Assembly: GCF_000761215.1 (NCBI RefSeq)
Contig: NZ_CP009438.1
Coordinates: 4,171,001 to 4,235,000, forward strand
DNA from: Streptomyces glaucescens
GTDB lineage: Bacteria > Actinomycetota > Actinomycetes > Streptomycetales > Streptomycetaceae
DNA: 64,000 bases
Reading direction: 5' to 3'
A program made the position numbers and the translations under genes. Positions 42,430-49,331 of this stretch are shown here, in pieces. The notes below the pieces were generated by a model that was not told the DNA's origin, ran no database searches, and worked only from the letters and a program-made list of their open reading frames with translations. Positions within the stretch are counted from its first letter, which is position 1. Each line of letters opens with the position of its first letter.

Positions 42430-42443
42430 TGTGATCTGTCACA
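42430..42443. promoter_or_regulatory. TGTGATCTGTCACA dyad, candidate Crp-type operator
   Basis: An inverted repeat TGTGA-TCTG-TCACA about 90 bases upstream of crp and about 100 upstream of nth. The half-sites match the CRP consensus TGTGA/TCACA, but the spacer is 4 rather than 6 bases, so recognition by Crp is uncertain. Confidence 0.45.
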
Positions 42444-42545
42444 AGGATGCCGCACTGGTGTCCCGGGGTACGCGTCAGGGGTCCAATTGGGCGCCGATCT
42501 TCCAGGTCCGGGGCGGATGTCAGTGCCGGGCCGTAGGCTGGCCGG

Positions 42546-43805
42546 GTGTCCAAAACGCCGGTGAGAGCACAGGCCGAGGGGGCTGCGCGGGTGGGTGTAC
42601 GTCGTGATTCCGCTGTAGGCGAACAGGCGTCCGGCGGTGAACGAAAAACGACAGAAGCGGCAAGTGGGGCGAAGGGCGCGGCCGTGACGGAGCCGGCCCC
42701 CGCGAAGAAGGCCGCCCCGGCGAAGAGAGCCGCCTCCGCGAAGAGCGCTGCCCCCGCGAAGAAGGCCGCCCCCGCGGAGCAGGCAGCCTCCGCCGGCACG
42801 AAGCCGGCCCCCGCGAAGAAGGCGTCTCCGGCGAAGAAGGCCACCGCCAGGAAGAGCGCCGCCAAGAAGGCCACCACCGGGAAGGCCCCCGCGACCGGGA
42901 AGGCCCCCGCCGCCAAGGCGTCCGTCCGCAAGGCCACGCTCAAGAAGGCCGAGATCGCCCCGAAGAAGGCCTCCGCCGCCGTGAAGAAGGCCGCGCCCGC
43001 GAAGACGATCGCCCCGAAGCCGCCGCGCGAGGAGTCCCGTACGGCCCTCGTCCGCCGCGCCCGCCGGATCAACCGGGAACTCGCCGAGGTCTACCCGTAC
43101 GCCCACCCGGAGCTGGACTTCGACAGCCCCTTCCAGCTCCTGGTCGCCACCGTGCTCTCCGCCCAGACCACCGACCTGCGCGTCAACCAGACCACCCCCG
43201 CGCTGTTCGCGAAGTACCCCACGCCCGAGGACCTGGCCGCCGCCGTCCCCGAGGAGGTCGAGGAGATCCTGCGCCCCTGCGGGTTCTTCCGGGCCAAGAC
43301 CAGGTCGGTGATAGGGCTCTCGAAGGCGCTCACGGAGGAGTTCGGCGGTGAGGTGCCGGGCCGTCTGGAGGACCTGGTCAAGCTGCCCGGTGTCGGCCGC
43401 AAGACCGCCTTCGTCGTGCTCGGCAACGCCTTCGGCCACCCCGGCATCACCGTGGACACACACTTCCAGCGGCTCGTCCGGCGCTGGCAGTGGACCGACG
43501 AGACCGGCCCCGACAAGATCGAGGCCGCCGTCGGCGCGCTCTTCCCGAAGAGCGACTGGACGGACCTCTCGCACCACGTCATCTGGCACGGCCGCCGCAT
43601 CTGCCACGCCCGCAAGCCCGCCTGCGGCGCCTGCCCCATCGCTCCCCTCTGCCCGGCGTACGGCGAGGGCGAGACCGATCCGGAGAAGGCGCGGAAGCTG
43701 CTCAAGTACGAGAAGGGCGGCTTCCCGGGGCAGCGGCTGAAGCCGCCGCAGGCCTATCTGGACGCGGGCGGGAAGCCGGCCCCGCCGCTGGGGGCGGCCG
43801 GGTGA
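42546..43805 (+). CDS. nth: endonuclease III with N-terminal histone-H1-like Lys/Ala tail
   Basis: DNA glycosylase/AP lyase for oxidised pyrimidines in base excision repair. The catalytic core occupies about residues 165-400 of 419: LLVATVLSAQTTDLRVNQTTPALF, the HhH LPGVGRKTAFVVLGNAFG with catalytic Lys286, catalytic Asp304 in VDTHFQRL, and the 4Fe-4S ligands CHARKPACGACPIAPLC. The first about 150 residues are PAKKA/AAKKA repeats like histone H1 tails, absent from most Nth proteins. Start GTG 42546; internal starts (for example GTG 42682) are possible but would keep most of the tail. The stop overlaps a 20-codon micro-ORF. Confidence 0.94.
   Translation: MSKTPVRAQAEGAARVGVRRDSAVGEQASGGERKTTEAASGAKGAAVTEPAPAKKAAPAKRAASAKSAAPAKKAAPAEQAASAGTKPAPAKKASPAKKATARKSAAKKATTGKAPATGKAPAAKASVRKATLKKAEIAPKKASAAVKKAAPAKTIAPKPPREESRTALVRRARRINRELAEVYPYAHPELDFDSPFQLLVATVLSAQTTDLRVNQTTPALFAKYPTPEDLAAAVPEEVEEILRPCGFFRAKTRSVIGLSKALTEEFGGEVPGRLEDLVKLPGVGRKTAFVVLGNAFGHPGITVDTHFQRLVRRWQWTDETGPDKIEAAVGALFPKSDWTDLSHHVIWHGRRICHARKPACGACPIAPLCPAYGEGETDPEKARKLLKYEKGGFPGQRLKPPQAYLDAGGKPAPPLGAAG
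42690..43020 (+). repeat. in-gene Lys/Ala/Pro repeats of the nth N-terminal tail
   Basis: The DNA repeats the theme GCCCCCGCGAAGAAGGCC, encoding (A/P)AKKA many times (PAPAKKAAPAKRAASAKSAA and AKKATTGKAPATGKAPAAK). It is a degenerate rather than exact repeat and keeps the frame. Confidence 0.8.
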
Positions 43806-43864
43806 CGGAACGATCCCCGGGGCGCCGGGCGTTGGAAGCAGCAGGACGACGGGGGTGGCGATGA
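43802..43864 (+). CDS. 20-codon micro-ORF bridging nth and the NUDIX gene
   Basis: GTG at 43802 overlaps the nth stop as GTGA. The frame encodes VTERSPGRRALEAAGRRGWR and ends with TGA at 43862-43864, which overlaps the ATG of the NUDIX gene as ATGA. Both junctions have the classical translational-coupling geometry. It may simply pass ribosomes from nth to the NUDIX gene. Whether the peptide is made or conserved is unknown. Confidence 0.35.
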   Translation: MTERSPGRRALEAAGRRGWR

Positions 43865-44556
43865 GCCGGGCGAGTGAGACGCGGGGCGAAGCCGTGGTGG
43901 TCAGCAAGGAGGGACTGCCGGGCTGGCTGGACCCGGTGGTGCGCGCGGTGGAGACCGTGCGGCCGCGCCAGCTGAGCCGTTTCCTGCCGCCCGAGGACGG
44001 CGCGGGCCGCCAGTCCGCCGTCCTGGTGCTGTTCGGCGAGGGGGAGCGCGGCCCCGAGCTGCTGCTGATGGAACGCGCCGGCAACCTGCGGTCGCACGCC
44101 GGGCAGCCGTCCTTCCCGGGCGGCGCCCTGGACCCCGAGGACGGTGACCCGCAGGGGGACGGGCCGCTGCGGGCGGCGCTGCGCGAGGCCGAGGAGGAGA
44201 CCGGCCTCGACCCGGCCGGCGTGCAGGTCTTCGGCGTGCTGCCGAGGCTGTACATCCCGGTCAGCGGCTTCGTCGTCACCCCCGTGCTGGGCTGGTGGCG
44301 CGAGCCCAGCCCGGTCGGCGTCGTGGACCCCAACGAGACCGCGCGGGTGTTCACCGTTCCCGTGGCGGATCTCACGGATCCGGCCAACCGTGCCACGGCC
44401 GTCCACCCCCGCGGCCACCGCGGCCCGGCATTCCTGGTCGAATCGGCCCTGGTGTGGGGCTTCACGGCGGGAATCATCGACCGGCTGCTGCACTACGCCG
44501 GCTGGGAGCGCCCCTGGGACCGCGACAAGCTGGTCCCGCTCGACTGGCGCGCATGA
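43861..44556 (+). CDS. CoA pyrophosphatase-type NUDIX hydrolase
   Basis: A 231-residue NUDIX protein. The box is visible as GALDPEDGDPQGDGPLRAALREAEEETGLDPAGV. The strand LLLMERAGNLRSHAGQPSFPGG is the UPF0035 (CoA pyrophosphatase) signature, suggesting hydrolysis of CoA or related diphosphates. ATG 43861 was chosen; an in-frame GTG two codons upstream is also possible. It follows nth and a coupled micro-ORF and precedes the MarP-type protease by 120 bases. Confidence 0.93.
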   Translation: MSRASETRGEAVVVSKEGLPGWLDPVVRAVETVRPRQLSRFLPPEDGAGRQSAVLVLFGEGERGPELLLMERAGNLRSHAGQPSFPGGALDPEDGDPQGDGPLRAALREAEEETGLDPAGVQVFGVLPRLYIPVSGFVVTPVLGWWREPSPVGVVDPNETARVFTVPVADLTDPANRATAVHPRGHRGPAFLVESALVWGFTAGIIDRLLHYAGWERPWDRDKLVPLDWRA

Positions 44557-44676
44557 CAGGGTGGGCGCCGTGCTGTGTTCCCTCGGGGAACGTTGTGCCC
44601 GATCGCCGTGCCGCGGCGGGCGGGACCCCCGGCCGGGCCGGCGGGACCGGAGAGTGAAGAGGCGAGGCCTGATTCG

Positions 44677-45876
44677 GTGAACGTGCTGGACATCCTGTTG
44701 CTGCTCGCTGCCGTCTGGTTCGCGATCGTCGGCTATCGCCAGGGCTTCGTCGTCGGCATCCTGTCGGTGATCGGTTTCCTGGGCGGCGGGCTCGTCGCCG
44801 TCTACGCGCTGCCCGTGATCTGGGACCTGCTGACCGACAAGGCGGAGGTGAGCACCACCGCCGCGGTCGTCGCGGTCATCGTGGTGATCGTCTGCGCCTC
44901 CGTGGGGCAGGCGCTGACCACCCACCTGGGCAACAAGCTGCGCCGGTACATCACCTGGTCCCCGGCCCGCGCCCTGGACGCCACCGGCGGCGCCCTGGTC
45001 AACGTGGTGGCCATGCTGCTGGTGGCCTGGCTGATCGGCTCGGCGCTCGCGGGCACCACGCTGCCGACGGTCGGCAAGGAGGTCCGCAACTCCAAGGTGC
45101 TGCTCGGCGTCTCCCGCGCGCTGCCCGCGCAGGCCGACACCTGGTTCGCCGACTTCTCCTCGGTGCTCGCGCAGAACGGCTTCCCGCAGGTCTTCAGCCC
45201 GTTCGCCAACGAGCCCATCACCGACGTCCAGCCCCCCGACCCGGCGCTCGCGGGCAGCCCGGTCGCCGCCCGCGCCCAGCGCTCCATCGTCAAGGTCGTG
45301 GGCACCGCGCAGAGCTGCGGCAAGGTCCTGGAGGGCACCGGCTTCGTCTTCGCCGAGCGCCGCGTGATGACCAACGCGCACGTCGTGGGCGGCGTCGACG
45401 AGCCCACCGTGCAGATAGGCGGTGAGGGCGAGCGGTACGACGCGAAGGTCGTGCTCTACGACTGGGAGCGCGACATCGCCGTACTGGACGTCCCCGACCT
45501 GGACGCGCCCGTCCTGCGGTTCACCGAGGACGAGGCGGCGAGCGGCGACGGCGCGATCGTCGCGGGCTTCCCGGAGAACGGCGCGTACGACGTGCGCTCG
45601 GCACGGGTGCGCGGCCGCATCACCGCGAACGGCCCGGACATCTACCACCGCGGCACGGTCCGGCGCGATGTCTACTCGCTGTACGCGACCGTCCGTCAGG
45701 GCAACTCCGGCGGCCCGCTGCTCACCCCCGAGGGGGAGGTCTACGGCGTGGTCTTCGCGAAGTCGCTGGACGACGCCGAGACGGGGTACGCGCTGACCGT
45801 GGACGAGATCCGGGAGGACATCACCGCGGGGCGTACCGCCAACCAGCAGGTGGGCACCGACAACTGCGCGCTGTAG
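44677..45876 (+). CDS. MarP family membrane serine protease
   Basis: A 399-residue protein. Four hydrophobic helices cover about residues 1-125 (VLDILLLLAAVWFAIVGY, VVGILSVIGFLGGGLVAV, TTAAVVAVIVVIVCASVG, ALVNVVAMLLVAWLIGSAL). An extracytoplasmic trypsin-like domain follows with His235 (TNAHVVGG), Asp266 (RDIAVLDV) and Ser344 (GNSGGPL). This is the layout of mycobacterial MarP, a protease needed for acid and oxidative stress survival. The start is GTG 44677 with GAGGCGAGG upstream. Two Cys residues (Cys in QSCGKV and the C-terminal DNCAL) may form a disulfide. Confidence 0.94.
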   Translation: MNVLDILLLLAAVWFAIVGYRQGFVVGILSVIGFLGGGLVAVYALPVIWDLLTDKAEVSTTAAVVAVIVVIVCASVGQALTTHLGNKLRRYITWSPARALDATGGALVNVVAMLLVAWLIGSALAGTTLPTVGKEVRNSKVLLGVSRALPAQADTWFADFSSVLAQNGFPQVFSPFANEPITDVQPPDPALAGSPVAARAQRSIVKVVGTAQSCGKVLEGTGFVFAERRVMTNAHVVGGVDEPTVQIGGEGERYDAKVVLYDWERDIAVLDVPDLDAPVLRFTEDEAASGDGAIVAGFPENGAYDVRSARVRGRITANGPDIYHRGTVRRDVYSLYATVRQGNSGGPLLTPEGEVYGVVFAKSLDDAETGYALTVDEIREDITAGRTANQQVGTDNCAL

Positions 45877-45888
45877 GGCGCGCGGGGG

Positions 45889-46071
45889 TCACCCGCGGGG
45901 GTGACGCAGCCGTACCGAGACCCAGCGGGCCCGGCGGCGCAGGATGCGCGGAATGCCCACCCGGGGGTCCGCGGCCACGAGTTGCGGCGCGCCTCGCTGG
46001 TGGGAGCTCAGGGCGCTGCCCGAGCGGCGATTGCGTGCTGCTGCGTCACTGTAGTCGTGCGTCCAGCCCAT
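45889..46071 (-). CDS. small conserved hypothetical protein
   Basis: A 60-residue basic protein (MGWTHDYSDAAARNRRSGSA, then HQRGAPQLVAADPRVGIPRI and LRRRARWVSVRLRHPRG). It has no recognisable domain. The composition is less biased than shadow frames, with varied hydrophobic and acidic residues. It lies convergent to the MarP-type gene, 12 bases away. I have an impression of similar small proteins at this place in other Streptomyces but cannot verify it. Confidence 0.5.
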   Translation of the reverse strand: MGWTHDYSDAAARNRRSGSALSSHQRGAPQLVAADPRVGIPRILRRRARWVSVRLRHPRG

Positions 46072-46233
46072 ACCCCGACGTGTGCCCCCGCCCCAAGGTC
46101 GATAACCGCCTCGGGGCCGTCCAATTGGCCTATGCGCCAGGCATGTGGCCGCTTGTAGGACAGTCGTACCGGTGGCCCTGCGGCCCGGACACCGGACGTG
46201 TCGGCCCGGTCACCGAGGGAGGCCGCGACCCCG

Positions 46234-47184
46234 TCACCGGTCCGGCTCGGGGTCCTTCAGCCAGTTGATCAGCTCGTTGGAGAACGCCACCGGGTCCTCC
46301 TCGTGCGGGAAGTGGCCGAGCCCGTCGAACAGGCGCCAGCGGTACGGGGCTTCGACGTACTCGCCGGAGCCTGCCGCGCTGCGGGTGCGCATCACCGGGT
46401 CGAGCGAGCCGTGCAGATGGAGCGTCGGCACGCGCACCGGCCGCTTCATCCGCCGGTTGAACTGGAAGCCGTCGGGGCGGGCCAGGGAGCGGACCATCCA
46501 GCGGTACGGCTCGATCGAGCAGTGCGCGGTGGACGGGATGCACATCGCGCGCTGGTACGTCCGGACCGCCTCGTCGTCCGGCAGCCGCGGCCCGGACCAC
46601 TCCCGGATGAGCCGCCCGACCAGCGCCCCGTCGTCCGCGACGAGCTGCCGCTCGGGGATCCAGGGGCGCTGGAAGCCCCAGATGTACGAGCCGGCGGCGG
46701 TCTGCTTGACGTCGGAGAGCATCGCCGAACGCCAGCGCCGCGGATGCGGCATCGACGTGACGGCGAGCCGGCGCACCAGCTTGGGCCGCATCACGGCCGC
46801 CGTCCACGCCAGGTAGCCGCCCAGGTCGTGCCCGACCAGCGCGGCGTCCGGCTCGCCGAGCGAGCGGACCACCCCGGTGATGTCGAGGGCCAGGTTGGCC
46901 GGGTCGTACCCGCGCGGGGTGCGGTCGCTGCCGCCGACACCCCGCAGGTCCATGGCGACGGCCCGGAAACCCGCGTCGGCGAGCGCCACGAGCTGGTGCC
47001 GCCACGTCCACCAGAACTGCGGGAAGCCGTGCAGCAGCAGCACCAGCGGTCCGTCGCCCAGCTCGGCGATGTGGAAGCGGGCGCCGTTGGCGGCCACGTC
47101 CCGGTGGATCACCTCGTGGCCGCCGGGCAGGCCGAGCCGTACGACCGAGGCCGGCTGGGCCGGTGGAGTGTCGGGTTCCGTCAT
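46234..47184 (-). CDS. alpha/beta fold hydrolase (epoxide hydrolase-like)
   Basis: A 316-residue alpha/beta hydrolase with LLLHGFPQFWWTWRHQ (oxyanion HGxP motif, about 51-66), AMDLRGVGGSDRTPRG, the nucleophile elbow LVGHDLGGYLAWT (Asp in GHDLGG, typical of epoxide hydrolases/haloalkane dehalogenases), a cap region and the C-terminal His segment DGLGHFPHEEDPVAF. It is coupled by an ATGA overlap to the upstream holin-family gene. The natural substrate is unknown. Confidence 0.93.
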   Translation of the reverse strand: MTEPDTPPAQPASVVRLGLPGGHEVIHRDVAANGARFHIAELGDGPLVLLLHGFPQFWWTWRHQLVALADAGFRAVAMDLRGVGGSDRTPRGYDPANLALDITGVVRSLGEPDAALVGHDLGGYLAWTAAVMRPKLVRRLAVTSMPHPRRWRSAMLSDVKQTAAGSYIWGFQRPWIPERQLVADDGALVGRLIREWSGPRLPDDEAVRTYQRAMCIPSTAHCSIEPYRWMVRSLARPDGFQFNRRMKRPVRVPTLHLHGSLDPVMRTRSAAGSGEYVEAPYRWRLFDGLGHFPHEEDPVAFSNELINWLKDPEPDR

Positions 47185-47669
47185 GACGACGAGCGTGCCA
47201 CAGGCTCGATGGCCTCGGGCACACGGTCCGCGGGCAGCTCGGGCCGCGGGTGCGGCCTGGCGTTCTGCAGGACGCCCGCCGTCTCCTTCACCGACGCGGC
47301 GACCTTCTGCGGACCGCGGCCCTGCTTCGCCTTCTTCGCGAAGACCACGCCGATCAGGGCGAGGAACCCGGCGATGAGCACGTTCGCCGCGAAGGACAGC
47401 AGGAAGCAGACCGCGAGGTTCCAGTGGCTCCAGGTCCGAATGCCGTACGCCAGCGCGAAGTTGAGCATCGGCAGGGAGAACAGCAGGAGCAGCCCCGCCG
47501 CCATGAAGGCGCCGCCGCTGGTCGCACCCCGCTTGACGTCCCGTCGGAGCTGGGCCTTGGCCAGTGCGATCTCGTCGTGCACCAGCGCGGACATTTCGGT
47601 CGTCGCCTTGGCGAACAGCTGGCCGATGCTGCGTTCGGCGCCGACCGGGCTGCCGTCGGGTGCGCTCAT
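47181..47669 (-). CDS. phage holin family (DUF1469-type) membrane protein
   Basis: A 162-residue protein with an N-terminal amphipathic helix (SIGQLFAKATTEMSALVHDEIALAKAQLRRDVKRG) and two membrane segments (GGAFMAAGLLLLFSLPMLNFALAYG, NLAVCFLLSFAANVLIAGFLALIGVV), then a short cytoplasmic tail. This is the actinobacterial Phage_holin_3-type/DUF1469 architecture. It is a chromosomal housekeeping membrane protein rather than evidence of a prophage. Its TGA overlaps the hydrolase ATG. Confidence 0.9.
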   Translation of the reverse strand: MSAPDGSPVGAERSIGQLFAKATTEMSALVHDEIALAKAQLRRDVKRGATSGGAFMAAGLLLLFSLPMLNFALAYGIRTWSHWNLAVCFLLSFAANVLIAGFLALIGVVFAKKAKQGRGPQKVAASVKETAGVLQNARPHPRPELPADRVPEAIEPVARSSS

Positions 47670-47729
47670 CGCGGTCTCCCTCTTCTGCCTGACTGGTGAC
47701 GGTCCCGTCTTTTGTACCGTCTCGTCAGA

Positions 47730-49190
47730 TCATGCCGGACCGTCGTTCTCCGCGCCTGCCCCGCCCGGCACTTCCGCAACCGCGTGGCGCGCCGCGGCCT
47801 TCTCCTCGGCGATCCGGCGGTGCTCGGTGGCCTTGCGTTCGTGGAGCGCGGCCATCCGCAGGTGGTACTCCGGATCGTCCTCCTCGTAGACGTCCGGGAT
47901 GCCGTCCTGGTCCTCGTCGCGCTCCTCGGCCTCCCACATCCGCCGGTACGTGGCGTTCCGCAGCTTCAGCAGCACCGTGGCCAGTGCAGCCGCCAGCAGC
48001 GAGCCGGTCAGGACGGCCGCCTTGACCTCGCCGGTGAGCGTCGCGTCGCCCTCGAAGGCCAGCTCGCCGATGAGCAGGGAGACGGTGAAGCCGATGCCGG
48101 CCAGGGTCGCCACCGCGAACACGTCCGGCCAGGCGAGGTCGTCGCTGAGCGAGGCCCGGGTGAAGCGGGCCGTCAGCCAGGTGCCGCCGAAGATGCCGAG
48201 CGTCTTGCCGACCACCAGTCCGAGCACCACGCCCAGCGTCTCCGGGCGGGTGAAGACCTCGGCGAGGGCTCCGCCGGACACCGGGACCCCGGCGCTGAAC
48301 AGGGCGAACAGCGGCACGGCGAGGCCCGCCGACAGCGGCCGTACGAGGTGTTCGATGTGCTCGCCGGGGGAGTGTTTCTCACCCTCGCGGGTGGTGCAGC
48401 GCAGCATCAGGCCCATCGCGACCCCGGCGATGGTGGCGTGGATGCCGCTGTTGTACATCAGCGCCCAGATCACCAGGGCGAGCGGCACGTACACGTACCA
48501 CCCGCGGACGCCCTTGCGCAGCAGCAGCCAGAAGACGGCGAGGCCGGCCACGGCGCCGCCGAGGGCGGCGAAGTCCAGGGTGTCGGTGAAGAAGACCGCG
48601 ATGATCAGGATGGCGAACAGGTCGTCGACGACGGCGAGGGTCAGCAGGAAGGCGCGCAGGGCGTTCGGCAGCGAGGTGCCGATGACCGCGAGCACGGCGA
48701 GCGCGAAGGCGATGTCGGTGGCCGTGGGCACCGCCCAGCCCGACAGGGAGCCGCCGCCGAAGGTGTTGGTCAGGGCGTAGACCAGCGCGGGCGCGGCCAT
48801 GCCGCACAGCGCGGCGACGACCGGCAGGGCCGCGGCCCTCGGGTCGCGCAGATCACCTGCGACGAGTTCGCGCTTGAGCTCGATGCCGGCGACGAAGAAG
48901 AAGATCGCGAGGAGTCCGTCGGCGGCCCAGTGCGCGACGGACAGGTTCAGGCCGAGGGACCCGGGGCCCAGGTGGAAGTGGCTGACCGTCTCGTAGCTGT
49001 CGTGGAGCGGGGGGATGTTCGCCCAGAGCAGTGCGGTGATGGCGGCGACCAGCAGCAGGACACCGCCGACCGTCTCGGTGCGCAGCGCGTCCGCGAGGTA
49101 GGTCCGCTCCGGCAGGGACAGCCGGCCGAGGACCTTGCGGGGGGTGCGGGGGGCGGACACGGGAACCTCCGGGGGTGGGCAGCACGACAT
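47730..49190 (-). CDS. nhaA: Na+/H+ antiporter NhaA
   Basis: A 486-residue NhaA-family antiporter that expels Na+ in exchange for protons. Many transmembrane helices are visible, with the unwound-helix motif ALTNTFGGGSLSGWAVPTATDIAFALAVLAVIG (the ATDIAFA core is the ion-binding region), KRELVAGDLRDPRAAALPVVAA and GKTLGIFGGTWLTARF. A charged C-terminal tail (EAEERDEDQDGIPDVYEEDDPE) follows. The start is GTG/ATG near 49190. A perfect ATTAGCT-C-AGCTAAT palindrome lies 37 bases upstream and is a strong operator candidate. Confidence 0.95.
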   Translation of the reverse strand: MSCCPPPEVPVSAPRTPRKVLGRLSLPERTYLADALRTETVGGVLLLVAAITALLWANIPPLHDSYETVSHFHLGPGSLGLNLSVAHWAADGLLAIFFFVAGIELKRELVAGDLRDPRAAALPVVAALCGMAAPALVYALTNTFGGGSLSGWAVPTATDIAFALAVLAVIGTSLPNALRAFLLTLAVVDDLFAILIIAVFFTDTLDFAALGGAVAGLAVFWLLLRKGVRGWYVYVPLALVIWALMYNSGIHATIAGVAMGLMLRCTTREGEKHSPGEHIEHLVRPLSAGLAVPLFALFSAGVPVSGGALAEVFTRPETLGVVLGLVVGKTLGIFGGTWLTARFTRASLSDDLAWPDVFAVATLAGIGFTVSLLIGELAFEGDATLTGEVKAAVLTGSLLAAALATVLLKLRNATYRRMWEAEERDEDQDGIPDVYEEDDPEYHLRMAALHERKATEHRRIAEEKAAARHAVAEVPGGAGAENDGPA

Positions 49191-49226
49191 CGCTTGCCGA
49201 CCAGACTTCCCGGCGCACCTTTTTTG

Positions 49227-49241
49227 ATTAGCTCAGCTAAT
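49227..49241. promoter_or_regulatory. ATTAGCTCAGCTAAT palindrome upstream of nhaA
   Basis: A perfect 15-base dyad with one central base, 37 bases upstream of the nhaA start and directly after a T-run (TTTTTTG). It is strikingly AT-rich for this genome and resembles MarR/TetR-type operators (TTAGCT-N-AGCTAA). The regulator gene is not adjacent. Confidence 0.65.
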
Positions 49242-49284
49242 GATAGGGGACGCAGGTCCACCTGGGTCCACCCTAGACGCGGCG

Positions 49285-49317
49285 GGGGCGTCCGGCACGC
49301 TCGGCGCCGGACGCCCC
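49285..49317 (-). terminator. hairpin terminator downstream of acsA
   Basis: Perfect 12-bp arms GGGGCGTCCGGC (49285-49296) and GCCGGACGCCCC (49306-49317) with a 9-base loop, 15 bases past the acsA stop on the minus strand. Confidence 0.85.
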
Positions 49318-49331
49318 GCACGCGGACGTGC

